The notes below the pieces were generated by a model. It was not told the DNA's origin. It saw only the letters and a list, made by a program, of their open reading frames with translations, and searched no databases. From contig NZ_QMFA01000008.1 of assembly GCF_003285005.1 (NCBI RefSeq), positions 110,866 to 174,865 on the forward strand: a DNA stretch of 64,000 nucleotides. Reading direction: 5' to 3'. Both the position numbers and the translations under genes were made by a program. Source of the DNA: Paenibacillus sp. YN15. GTDB lineage: Bacteria; Bacillota; Bacilli; Paenibacillales; NBRC-103111. Position 1 is the stretch's first letter, and the number at the start of each line of letters is the position of its first letter. Below, in pieces: positions 1 through 6,839 of the stretch.

Positions 1-120
1 TAGGATACTATTATCGCTTACAAATTTAATGATTTCATCACAAAATGGCACTTTGATTCTTTCAAACTGAAAGTCTAAATTATCCTTCTTTAAGCTTTTC
101 AGTGGATTAATCCATAACAT
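1..120 (-). CDS. Partial hypothetical protein, 5' end only
   Basis: The first 40 codons of a gene that runs off the left edge. An ATG whose complement lies at 118-120 follows a strong GAGGAGG ribosome binding site with good spacing. The peptide starts MLWINPLKSLKKDNLD and is open to the edge. The fragment is too short to assign to a family. The strand matches the next two genes, but a terminator lies between them. Confidence 0.55.
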   Translation of the reverse strand, partial: MLWINPLKSLKKDNLDFQFERIKVPFCDEIIKFVSDNSIL

Positions 121-240
121 TTTTGTCCCTCCTCAGTTTCTAAAAAAGCATGTATCCTATTAACATGCTGTGGCACCATCTGTACTATAGTTCGTATACG
201 CTATTATTCGTTACACTCCAAAAGATTTCCTGCATATGGA

Positions 241-267
241 TAAAAAAGCGCCACGTGGGCGCTTCAT
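241..267 (-). terminator. Rho-independent terminator after the SLH gene
   Basis: On the minus strand, AAGCGCC and GGCGCTT form a stem followed by a T run, immediately after the stop codon of the SLH-domain gene. Confidence 0.75.
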
Positions 268-269
268 CG

Positions 270-1508
270 TTACTTCCGTGACATATCATGTGTAAAAGAA
301 CCGTCAATGTACATCAGCGTATCTTGAGTAAACAGTGTAAGAGAGACTTCCTTCTTACTGTCTCCAATCTGAATGACAATACTCTTGGTGTTGGAAGATA
401 CGACGGTAAAAAGCTCTGTTATGGAGAATCGGTCAATGTACTCTATTGTCCCACTGTCTGGTCCTGTAGCCTTTATTTCAAAGCCAAACACTTTATCCTT
501 ATCCCACCACTCACCCTCAAACGCTTTTAAATCTAATGAGTTCTCGGCTGCACTGCTTGTACTATCACCATTAGCTGGTACCCTTTTTAATGTGTAGGTA
601 TTGCCCAAAACCACTTCCAAATTCACTGTATTATCATCTTGAAGCGCTAAAATCATATTAGTCGTTTTCTCATTTTCCTCCAAGTGAATGACTATGCTAT
701 CTGTCTTGTTTTGAAAGTACGTAAATAGTCTTGTAGTGCCTTCGCCCTCAGAAAAGAATGTGATGCTGCCGTTGGATGAGTCTGCAAAGGAAAGAGCAAT
801 GGATAGTTCATCTGAGCCTATTGTATTCCAATCTCCCTCAAATTTTTTTACCTGCGGATTAACTCCTGATGGTCTATAAGCTTGGAGCTTCGTCCCTTCA
901 CCGTATGCTTTCCAGATTATATATGCCGCTTCTGCACGGGAAACGGGCACCTTGGGTCTGAATGTGTTGTCCTTGTAGCCGCTAATAATACCCTTTTCGA
1001 CTGCTATGGAAACGTATGGAATGAACCCTGCCCATATCTCATCTTTATCGTTGAATCGGTCTACATAGGCTAGTTTAGAATCGACCAATGAATATCCAAG
1101 TAATCTAACTACGGCTGTTGTCATTTCCTCCCTTGTTGCTTCTCGCTCTGGTTCATAAACATGTTTACCATCTCGAATATCTCCAATAAGATATTCCTCT
1201 GCAGCCTCAATATTAGCCGCGTACCACGCATCAGCGCTAACATCACTGTACTCAATTTCAAATTCGTCTTTCTCTGCTTTTAGCCCGCCAGCCCTAACCA
1301 AGATTGTTGCTAGCTCTGCTCTCGTTATTGTGGCTGATGGTTTAAATGAACCATCAGCATAACCAGTGATGATTCCTTTGATTGCAAGATCATTGATGCT
1401 TTGGAAAGCCCAGTGATCGGCACCCACATCTTTAAAGCTGGGAGAGGCATACGAAACAGAACTGATTAGCATGGCACAAAGTATAATGAGGATTACCTTT
1501 GTTCTCAT
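270..1508 (-). CDS. SLH-domain surface protein with a duplicated C-terminal domain
   Basis: The 412-residue product begins with a signal peptide (about residues 1-21, ending SSVSYA). Three S-layer homology domains follow (about 22-75, 87-140 and 150-205), each with the family pattern FxDV..HWA, GYxDG.F.P and TRAE. SLH triplets bind pyruvylated cell-wall polymer, so the protein should be anchored to the outer face of the wall. The remainder is two tandem units of about 85 residues (about 219-310 and 325-412). Each starts with a FEGxW motif and is predicted beta-rich; I do not recognise this unit. A lipoprotein gene lies just upstream on the same strand, so the pair may be co-expressed. It is carried on the AT-rich island. 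Confidence 0.85.
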   Translation of the reverse strand: MRTKVILIILCAMLISSVSYASPSFKDVGADHWAFQSINDLAIKGIITGYADGSFKPSATITRAELATILVRAGGLKAEKDEFEIEYSDVSADAWYAANIEAAEEYLIGDIRDGKHVYEPEREATREEMTTAVVRLLGYSLVDSKLAYVDRFNDKDEIWAGFIPYVSIAVEKGIISGYKDNTFRPKVPVSRAEAAYIIWKAYGEGTKLQAYRPSGVNPQVKKFEGDWNTIGSDELSIALSFADSSNGSITFFSEGEGTTRLFTYFQNKTDSIVIHLEENEKTTNMILALQDDNTVNLEVVLGNTYTLKRVPANGDSTSSAAENSLDLKAFEGEWWDKDKVFGFEIKATGPDSGTIEYIDRFSITELFTVVSSNTKSIVIQIGDSKKEVSLTLFTQDTLMYIDGSFTHDMSRK

Positions 1509-1527
1509 TCACAGTCGCTCCTTATAA

Positions 1528-2190
1528 TTATGATTTTCCACAAGAGAATGGCTTACCATCCCAGAAACCCAATGAAGTATCCAGCAATTCACTAACATAT
1601 CTAAATGCATGTGAATTTGAGCAAGCGCCGATACCAGGAGCACGTAGCGGCTTGCCCTTGTTCTCTCCAGCTTCCTTAAATGCATCAACGGGTGGTTTTA
1701 AACGATACCTATCATCTACTAACCAGAACTTATCGTCATTAAAATTGATGGTAAAAAAGTAGCCATCTTCGAGAATTTGGAGCTGAGTATTACTCGCCAC
1801 AGCGTTTTCGAACTTCTTATATATCTCCAATGCCTTCTCCCGCTTGTCCCTGACCTTAAAATCGCTTTTCGTAATGGCATCTTCTCCATTGAGTTCCATA
1901 GCATAGACCACTCCATTCAAGACTTGGAAACTAACGCCCTTATAGCTTAATTGCCTACGATCATCACCATTTGTGAAGCTCTTTGACATATCGGACAGCT
2001 TAATCGCACTTGTTGGGGTACCTAACTCTTTGAGTATCTTTTCTTCCTTATCCCCAATTTTGATATTCTTGTAAGTCAGTTCGTTCTTCAGGCTGCTGGA
2101 ATTGTCGCCGCCGTTGCTACCTTCATTGGAAACATTGCATCCCGTTAGTAGCAGTAGTAGCACAACCACAATAACAAGCATATTTCTCAT
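1528..2190 (-). CDS. Lipoprotein of unknown function
   Basis: The 220-residue product has a type II signal peptide: a run of hydrophobic residues followed by the lipobox LLTGC, predicting lipidation of the cysteine near residue 17 and attachment to the outer face of the membrane. The open frame extends upstream, but the ATG at 2190 is preferred because it starts MRNMLVIVV directly and has a GGGGAGAG ribosome binding site. The mature part contains a segment rich in charged residues and a C-terminal portion with two cysteines. It lies between the SLH protein and a small membrane protein on one strand, which suggests a cell-envelope cassette. No family recognised. Confidence 0.75.
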   Translation of the reverse strand: MRNMLVIVVVLLLLLTGCNVSNEGSNGGDNSSSLKNELTYKNIKIGDKEEKILKELGTPTSAIKLSDMSKSFTNGDDRRQLSYKGVSFQVLNGVVYAMELNGEDAITKSDFKVRDKREKALEIYKKFENAVASNTQLQILEDGYFFTINFNDDKFWLVDDRYRLKPPVDAFKEAGENKGKPLRAPGIGACSNSHAFRYVSELLDTSLGFWDGKPFSCGKS

Positions 2191-2213
2191 GCGCAGCTCT
2201 CCCCATAGAAAAT

Positions 2214-2378
2214 TCAAACCAGCATTGAAAGTAAGCCTACAAATAAGAGAGCCAGGATCACAATTAGTATAATAAAAATCATACATCCATATTGAGCCTT
2301 GCCTCCCAGACTCTTTGCTCCCAGGAATCCAGCAATTAAGAATCCTAGACCCACGACTGCCGCGGCTAATAATCCCAT
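2214..2378 (-). CDS. Small two-helix membrane protein
   Basis: A 54-residue gene. The ATG follows a GGAGG ribosome binding site 6 bases away and opens MGLLAAAVVGLGFLIAGF. Two hydrophobic segments (about 2-19 and 32-53) are separated by a short GAKSLGGKAQYG loop, which suggests a hairpin membrane protein. It is 23 bases upstream of the lipoprotein start on the same strand, so the two are probably one transcript. Function unknown. Confidence 0.6.
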   Translation of the reverse strand: MGLLAAAVVGLGFLIAGFLGAKSLGGKAQYGCMIFIILIVILALLFVGLLSMLV

Positions 2379-2560
2379 AGAAGCCTCCATACAGTGAAAT
2401 AATTTACTTATGCAGTTTTCATAATCCTAAATAAATGAACCTCAAGGTATATCCTTTGAAATCATCGACAGAATTCTTAACTCGGGTACGGGCTCTCTGC
2501 AGAATGCAGTCCTCCTTTCCTAGAACAAATTTCCTACTATGGGTATGTGTCGATTATAAC

Positions 2561-2603
2561 ATGCAATATATTGGTTAGTTAAGCATTTATGTTGCAATAT
2601 AAT
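2561..2603 (+). promoter_or_regulatory. Putative promoter with repeated TGCAATATA sites
   Basis: A TATAAT -10 lies at 2598-2603. The nonamer TGCAATATA occurs at 2562-2570 and 2593-2601, the second copy overlapping the -10. I infer a possible autoregulatory operator for the XRE regulator that follows. No convincing -35 element is seen. Confidence 0.4.
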
Positions 2604-2654
2604 GTTTCGACTGGAATTAGTGATTCCTCTACTGTTTGAGTAGAGGTGAGAGAG

Positions 2655-3005
2655 ATGGCTAGGAAATCAAGAGATGTTCAGAAGATCAAGGTAGCTGTCG
2701 GTCAGCGGCTGCAAGGATTCAGGAATCATCAGGGGAGAACGCAAGAGGATGTTGCACACGAAGCCGATGTACATCCTTCTTATATAACCAAGTTGGAGAC
2801 AGGAAGCGCAAACTGGACAATCGAAAGCTTGGATAACATCTTGCATGCATTACAAGTCTCATACAGCGATCTGTTTCAGGACATTGATGAATCAAGGAAC
2901 AGGGTTGATAATAGCATTCTTATTCAAATTGTAAAGTTGTTGGAGGGCAAAAGTATCGAAGAGCAGCGGAAGGCATTGAAGCTATTAAAAGCGCTTTATA
3001 GCTGA
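2655..3005 (+). CDS. XRE-family helix-turn-helix regulator
   Basis: The 116-residue product has a Cro/CI-type DNA-binding domain at about residues 10-70: RLQGFRNHQGRTQEDVAHEA is the first half and HPSYITKLETGSANWTIESL the recognition half. The C-terminal 45 residues are probably a helical dimerisation tail (QIVKLLEGKSIEEQRKALKLL). The start at 2655 is chosen because AGAGGTGA sits 6 bases before it; a GTG at 2646 would overlap that site. It is the first gene of a rightward block and is followed directly by a strong terminator, so it is probably monocistronic. A role as the island's repressor is an inference. Confidence 0.8.
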   Translation: MARKSRDVQKIKVAVGQRLQGFRNHQGRTQEDVAHEADVHPSYITKLETGSANWTIESLDNILHALQVSYSDLFQDIDESRNRVDNSILIQIVKLLEGKSIEEQRKALKLLKALYS

Positions 3006-3024
3006 TCATTCAGTTCCTCAAATA

Positions 3025-3068
3025 GGTCTGTTTGCTTATCCTTCGGGATGAGTGAGCAGGTCTTTTTT
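3025..3068 (+). terminator. Strong terminator after the XRE gene
   Basis: A 17 bp stem containing several G-U pairs with a TTCG loop, followed by seven T residues. Confidence 0.85.
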
Positions 3069-3098
3069 TGCTTTTAATGGCATTACAGAGATGATTAT

Positions 3099-3117
3099 GG
3101 GCTGTGAGATGATGCCC
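3099..3117 (+). promoter_or_regulatory. Repeated hairpin element, copy A
   Basis: GGGC and GCCC flank the 11-base loop TGTGAGATGAT. The same arrangement recurs at 4042-4060 and, with a different stem, at 14713-14733, each time downstream of a terminator and upstream of a ribosome binding site. The loop contains ATGATG, so it could also be a very short leader ORF (8 codons) ending inside the next ribosome binding site. Confidence 0.4.
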
Positions 3118-3139
3118 ACATTGGGAAGGAGGTGAGCAA

Positions 3140-3277
3140 ATGGAAAGCACTCTGAACGAATTAACTGACCAGGAGCTTTTGATCGTATTGAAAGCGGCAA
3201 AAAATTAGCGCTGGATGCCGTTTTCATTGCATTAATCGAATGAGTTAAAGCGCCGCGGCATTAACCGTCAATCATGA
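3140..3277 (+). pseudogene. Decayed Sda-like sporulation inhibitor
   Basis: An AAGGAGGTGA ribosome binding site precedes ATG 3140. The frame reads MESTLNELTDQELLIVLKAA and then stops at 3206. One base shift at the A run near 3198-3204 restores KLALDAVFIALIE, and a second shift near 3240 restores ELKRRGINRQS. The three pieces together match the Sda fold pattern LSDELL...DFIELIE.E..RR seen in Bacillus Sda and in the intact gene just downstream. It is therefore a paralogue broken by two small indels. The 22-codon peptide could still be made, but it lacks the second helix. Confidence 0.65.
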
Positions 3278-3291
3278 GAGGAGAAAAAAGG

Positions 3292-3465
3292 ATGGCAGAT
3301 TATCAGCTGTTAAGTGATGAAGTGCTATTGAGTGCCTTTCAGAAAGCAGTCGAGCTTAAATTGGAGGCGGACTTCATAGAACTGCTTAGAAAAGAGTTGA
3401 TTCGGCGCGGCATGATGGAAAAACCTAATTCTATAGGAGGCGATCTGCATGATCCCCAAGGGTAA
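3292..3465 (+). CDS. sda: Sda-like sporulation histidine kinase inhibitor
   Basis: The 57-residue product aligns with Bacillus Sda from residue 7: LSDEVLLSAFQKAVEL followed by DFIELLRKELIRRGM, corresponding to LSDELLIESYFKATEM and DFIELIENEIKRR. In B. subtilis, Sda forms a helical hairpin that binds the sporulation kinase KinA and blocks phosphate flow to Spo0A, delaying sporulation after replication stress. The start at 3292 has AGGAG 8 bases upstream; an upstream ATG at 3274 overlaps that site. A tail of about 16 residues extends past the conserved part. It overlaps the next gene by 17 bases, so translation is probably coupled. Its presence on a recombinase-bearing island suggests the island may influence host sporulation (inference). 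Confidence 0.75.
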   Translation: MADYQLLSDEVLLSAFQKAVELKLEADFIELLRKELIRRGMMEKPNSIGGDLHDPQG

Positions 3466-3988
3466 CCCGCAGAAGACCATAACCAGGTATAATCCCCATT
3501 ACGTTATCCACCACCCTAACCAGAATGTCCATTATTATGAATTCACCATGTATCGGCAGACCATCGAGTATACTTGCCCTCCATTTCGGGTAGCTCTCGG
3601 CATGTTGGAAGGAACTTTAACAATAGAGGGATTCGGGCTGCTCATTACCAGAGTCGTTGATGTTGGTGGACACTTCAATTATGAAAACTTTGATTGCGGC
3701 GTTCTGAGTGCCAGATCATATGAGGTAAACATGCTCATCAGCAAGCTGGCAAATCTTGATCGGCCTTATGAGGACAATATTGCCGCGGCTATTATGGAAA
3801 GCCGATTATTATGGGAACAGAACGAGCAAGGCAACTCATTTGAAAGAACAGCCAAGAAGAAATTAAGAGCCAAGTATCGCCAAAATCCCGAAATGGTCAA
3901 ACCCTTCCCCGTAACCAAACTGAACATCTTTGATCCCACTGAAGAACGCACGATCAGGATGCGCCGCTTTTTAGACCAGTTCCGATGA
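3449..3988 (+). CDS. Hypothetical protein co-expressed with the Sda-like gene
   Basis: The 179-residue soluble product opens MIPKGNPQKTITRYNPHYVI behind an AGGAGG site at 3436-3441. It overlaps the sda-like gene by 17 bases in another frame, which indicates coupled translation. The first two thirds looks mixed alpha/beta, with aromatic-rich segments (HYYEFTMYRQTIEY). The last third is basic and helical (KKKLRAKYRQNPEMVK). No signal peptide, membrane segment or known motif is visible. I do not recognise the family. Confidence 0.65.
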   Translation: MIPKGNPQKTITRYNPHYVIHHPNQNVHYYEFTMYRQTIEYTCPPFRVALGMLEGTLTIEGFGLLITRVVDVGGHFNYENFDCGVLSARSYEVNMLISKLANLDRPYEDNIAAAIMESRLLWEQNEQGNSFERTAKKKLRAKYRQNPEMVKPFPVTKLNIFDPTEERTIRMRRFLDQFR

Positions 3989-4022
3989 CTCTACCTAGAT
4001 CTATTAGGTAGGGTCTTTTTTT
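3987..4022 (+). terminator. Terminator of the sda-hypothetical unit
   Basis: GACTCTACCTA pairs with TAGGTAGGGTC (one G-T pair) and is followed by seven T residues. Confidence 0.85.
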
Positions 4023-4041
4023 ATTAACAGAGAGAAATCAA

Positions 4042-4060
4042 GGGCTGTGCGATGATGCCC
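4042..4060 (+). promoter_or_regulatory. Repeated hairpin element, copy B
   Basis: GGGC, loop TGTGCGATGAT, GCCC: one base different from copy A at 3099. It again lies between a terminator and a ribosome binding site (AAGGGAGGGA at 4063-4072). Confidence 0.4.
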
Positions 4061-4079
4061 ATGAAGGGAGGGAAAGACT

Positions 4080-4193
4080 ATGCATGAACTTCAAGAATTT
4101 CAGTTTGACTGTTGGAGAGGAGGAGAACTTGAATGGCCGAGAAAAAGCCTTGGTCTGAAGAAATTGAGGTGCTCATACGGCGGCTCGTGGTAA
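4080..4193 (+). CDS. Possible 37-residue leader ORF
   Basis: An ATG preceded by AAGGGAGGGA encodes MHELQEFQFDCWRGGELEWP and a basic tail. It overlaps the next gene by about 60 bases in a different frame, and the next gene's ribosome binding site lies inside it. It may be a translated leader rather than a functional protein. Confidence 0.3.
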   Translation: MHELQEFQFDCWRGGELEWPRKSLGLKKLRCSYGGSW

Positions 4194-4330
4194 ATGGCCA
4201 TTTATGCATGGCTGCTCACGTGCTGAAGAATTACTTTATTCGTTCCTGGAAGGTCGAAGAAGAGCTTGCCCACAAGTACATGCAAGTCTATTTCCCAAAA
4301 TATTACGGCAAAGAGGTTGAGCGCTATTAA
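4133..4330 (+). CDS. Small hypothetical protein
   Basis: A 65-residue product, MAEKKPWSEEIEVLIRRLVV, behind GAGGAGGAG. It is helical, with many charged and aromatic residues (FIRSWKVEEELAHKYMQVYF), and has no cysteine pairs or membrane segment. Small basic proteins of this kind are common in phage-like early regions. Function unknown. Confidence 0.5.
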   Translation: MAEKKPWSEEIEVLIRRLVVNGHLCMAAHVLKNYFIRSWKVEEELAHKYMQVYFPKYYGKEVERY

Positions 4331-4361
4331 AAGCAATTAGCACACAAGAGAGGGAAATTCT

Positions 4362-4550
4362 ATGGACAGGATAAGCATGCTGGTTAGGCGCCGCGGAGCA
4401 TTAATTAGAATCAGAAACTGCTTGGATCGAAGAGCTTCTTTGCAGACTGAGGCGGGACATGCCTATTTATCTTGCTTGGCCTTACTGGTTATGACAGAAA
4501 TACAGATTACAGAAAAAGAAAAAGCTGCCCACAAGGGAGCAGCAAGATAA
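4362..4550 (+). CDS. Small basic hypothetical protein
   Basis: A 62-residue product, strongly basic at the N terminus (MDRISMLVRRRGALIRIRN), with a central helix LSCLALLVMTEIQI. A GAGAGGGAA ribosome binding site is present 31 bases after the previous stop, so it is probably the last gene of the same unit. A terminator follows. No family recognised. Confidence 0.45.
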   Translation: MDRISMLVRRRGALIRIRNCLDRRASLQTEAGHAYLSCLALLVMTEIQITEKEKAAHKGAAR

Positions 4551-4594
4551 ATCACCTAATATAATTCTAATCTAATCATGCGCATTTCACAAGG

Positions 4595-4623
4595 GGAGGC
4601 CACTGAGCCTCCTTCTTCATTTT
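4595..4623 (+). terminator. Probable terminator
   Basis: GGAGGC, CACTGA loop, GCCTCC, followed by a T-rich stretch. It separates the small ORFs from radC. Confidence 0.6.
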
Positions 4624-4645
4624 ATGAATAGATGGAGGATTTCCT

Positions 4646-5248
4646 ATGAGCGATAATAGCCTGTTTAAATCCATTCTTGCGGACACAATACACGAATCTG
4701 CGAACAGCTATTTAATTAAAGAATTAACCGACCAATTTCAATCCCCACAGCAATTATGGCATGCAACAGAGCAAGAGCTTATGAAGGTTAAAGGAATCGG
4801 CAAAGCAAAAAGCCGCCAAATCATTGCAGCTGTTCAACTGGCGAAGTTAATACTTGTACCAAGAGCAGAGCAAGCCGTAATCCGTTCCCCGCGGGACATA
4901 TTCGAGCTTATGCGCTTTGAAATCGGTATGGAGAACAAGGAATTCTTCTATATCCTACTTCTGGACACAAAAAATAAGGTTATTTCCAAAGAGCTAATCT
5001 CCATCGGTTCACTTAATGCGACCATCGTTCATCCAAGGGAGGTATTCAACGCGGCAATACGACAGTCGGCGGCAAGCATTCTTTGCGTCCACAATCATCC
5101 TTCAGGTGATCCTACCCCATCTCAGGAGGACATCCAACTAACAAATCGACTTGCTGAAGCTGGGAAAATCGTTGGGATAGAGCTTCTTGATCATCTCGTA
5201 ATAAGTGGATCAGACTATGTATCGCTGAAAGAAAAAGGGTTAATATGA
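4646..5248 (+). CDS. radC: RadC/MPN-domain protein
   Basis: The 200-residue protein has the RadC layout: an N-terminal helix-hairpin-helix-like region (GIGKAKSRQI at about 51-60), then a JAB/MPN metalloprotease-like domain with the full metal-binding signature HNHPSGDPTPSQED near residues 149-162. The upstream glutamate of the JAMM set (I..ELISIGSLN region) is also present. The family is widespread on mobile elements and near restriction loci. It was once called a DNA-repair protein, but its biochemical role is unproven. It has a GGAGG site before ATG 4646 and is flanked by terminators, so it is probably transcribed alone. Confidence 0.88.
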   Translation: MSDNSLFKSILADTIHESANSYLIKELTDQFQSPQQLWHATEQELMKVKGIGKAKSRQIIAAVQLAKLILVPRAEQAVIRSPRDIFELMRFEIGMENKEFFYILLLDTKNKVISKELISIGSLNATIVHPREVFNAAIRQSAASILCVHNHPSGDPTPSQEDIQLTNRLAEAGKIVGIELLDHLVISGSDYVSLKEKGLI

Positions 5249-5316
5249 GGTATTATTTTGGCTAAATACCAGGCAGGGGTTGACTGATATTACATGCTCG
5301 TTACTTCTACTTAAAG

Positions 5317-5400
5317 GATTGGCATTAGTCGGCTCTAAATGTAGGCAGCCTTCGGCCTACGTAACCAGCTCGCTGCGCTCGCAAGTTACTAATGTCATCC
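5317..5400. other. Three-way-junction inverted-repeat element
   Basis: An outer stem pairs 5317-5329 (GGATTGGCATTAGT region) with 5388-5400 (ACTAATGTCATCC). It encloses GTAGGC...GCCTAC (5341-5360) and GTAAC...GTTAC (5361-5389). It lies in a gene-free stretch of about 400 bases after radC. It could be a structured RNA, a protein-binding DNA site or a small non-autonomous element. Confidence 0.45.
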
Positions 5401-5535
5401 GCATCATTCGCAGTACTCCCATCACAAAAAAATGGAGGTCATTCCCTTGGAAATCTCGAATGCAGCAGCAATTGGTTGTGTTGGTTGGTAGATTCAAGAG
5501 AAGTTGAGAAAGTGTGCCTTAAGAATTAACATTTT

Positions 5536-5570
5536 GAGAGAGCCAGCCGTTTCAGTTGGCTCTTCTCTAT
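5536..5570 (+). terminator. Terminator-like hairpin
   Basis: AGAGCCAGC, loop, GTTGGCTCT, then TCTCTATT. It could end a short transcript from the 5250-5530 stretch, where no convincing gene is seen. Confidence 0.5.
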
Positions 5571-5646
5571 TGTCCCCCTGAAAACTCACTACGCTGCTTT
5601 CCCCAAAACCTTGCTTTTTATAATTCCCCCCGCTCACTCTACTAAC

Positions 5647-6168
5647 TCATTGAACTGCATCCCATAATTCAGGGTCATCGTTAAGTTCTTTTTTCCAATA
5701 GGCCCTTTGTTCCTCAATTTCTTTAATAGAATACTCTTCCTCAAGGTTAAACCTATCCAGCAGTTCCCCCTCGCAGAACCACATTTCGTAAAGGTAGGTC
5801 TCGAACTCTTTCCAGCGGTTCTTCATGATTCGCCTTTCTCCCCGTTCAATAAGGCTAATTGTAGATGCTGGTAGACGAACGATCTTACCAAGCTGTTCCT
5901 GAGTCAGATTGTCATGTATTCTTTTTAATTTTACCTGCTGGTGCAAGGGAAGCTGATCTGGAGCAATCATCAAATCCCTTCTAGCGTTATAAATGCTCAT
6001 GACATTATTGGGATCATGAATATAATCGCTGCGAAAACCAAAATCCTTATAATAATCCAAATCAGGTACGTACATAGGCATCAACCCTTTGAAGAATAAG
6101 TGGGTTCCTCCCCCGAGAACCTCAACTTTCTCCCTTAACATAACCATTACATTCAAATAAAGCAACAA
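5647..6168 (-). CDS. XRE-type helix-turn-helix protein
   Basis: The product is up to 173 residues, with a DNA-binding domain at about residues 78-118: QVKLKRIHDNLTQEQLGKIV followed by LPASTISLIERGERRI. The N-terminal 75 residues are tyrosine- and aspartate-rich (VPDLDYYKDFGFRSDYIHDP) and the acidic C terminus is helical. The start is uncertain: a methionine 29 or 31 residues in (near 6075-6081) has an AAAGGG upstream, while GGGGGAGG lies further up. It is probably an island regulator; the target is unknown. Confidence 0.65.
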   Translation of the reverse strand: MLLYLNVMVMLREKVEVLGGGTHLFFKGLMPMYVPDLDYYKDFGFRSDYIHDPNNVMSIYNARRDLMIAPDQLPLHQQVKLKRIHDNLTQEQLGKIVRLPASTISLIERGERRIMKNRWKEFETYLYEMWFCEGELLDRFNLEEEYSIKEIEEQRAYWKKELNDDPELWDAVQ

Positions 6169-6400
6169 ATATTGACTAAATAAATAACTAAATTTTCATC
6201 CTTTTTACTACCTCAATACACATGTATAAAGCACTTAAAGACCCTCACCCCTTACCCTTCCTGAGGTTCATGTACTAATCATGCTTTTCCAGGAAAACAA
6301 CCGATTCGGGTTACTCCCTGAGGGATAAGGCATACACTAGCTGCGTTACAAGATGGTATAGAATTGAATGGCATGGGTTACCTCTCATTTGTGACTGCTT

Positions 6401-6784
6401 TTATTTCCAGGCAAATTCGGGATGTTGTTGCTTTAATGCATACAACTCCTTAAGCCTCAATATGAAGAAATCTTGAATGGCATCGATTTGATCACCAGCA
6501 GAGAGGAAGTCGAGAAGGCTTTTCTCATGATAAATCATCGCCCATGAAGTGCTATCATCCAAATCCTGCGATTCCCAACCATTGTTCGTATCAACAAATG
6601 CCCTCATGATTTTGATCAAATCTACACGGTCTGGGCATCTGGGATTCACTTGAAACAATACCGATACTAAGGGATATTCATTGAGCCTGTCGATTAATTC
6701 GACGGTCATGTGGATAAGCCTCAAATCACCTCTAAAATTAGCTTGATTAATCGATTTCAAAAGGGAAAAACGGTTTATTTGCAT
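6401..6784 (-). CDS. Hypothetical protein next to a PD-(D/E)XK nuclease
   Basis: A 127-residue, mostly helical soluble protein (MQINRFSLLKSINQANF...). It lies 55 bases downstream of the nuclease gene on the same strand, so the two probably form a pair. The sequence has no cysteine motif or recognisable catalytic signature. It could be an accessory or immunity partner of the nuclease, but nothing in the sequence proves this. Confidence 0.55.
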   Translation of the reverse strand: MQINRFSLLKSINQANFRGDLRLIHMTVELIDRLNEYPLVSVLFQVNPRCPDRVDLIKIMRAFVDTNNGWESQDLDDSTSWAMIYHEKSLLDFLSAGDQIDAIQDFFILRLKELYALKQQHPEFAWK

Positions 6785-6839
6785 CCATTTTAGGCTTGAA
6801 AATAGAGTTTTCCACAGCCACTAGAATTAATCGACAGCC

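Noticed and set aside
5280..5507. 75-codon plus-strand frame after radC
   Set aside because: It runs straight through the three-way-junction element, has no ribosome binding site and no protein-like composition.
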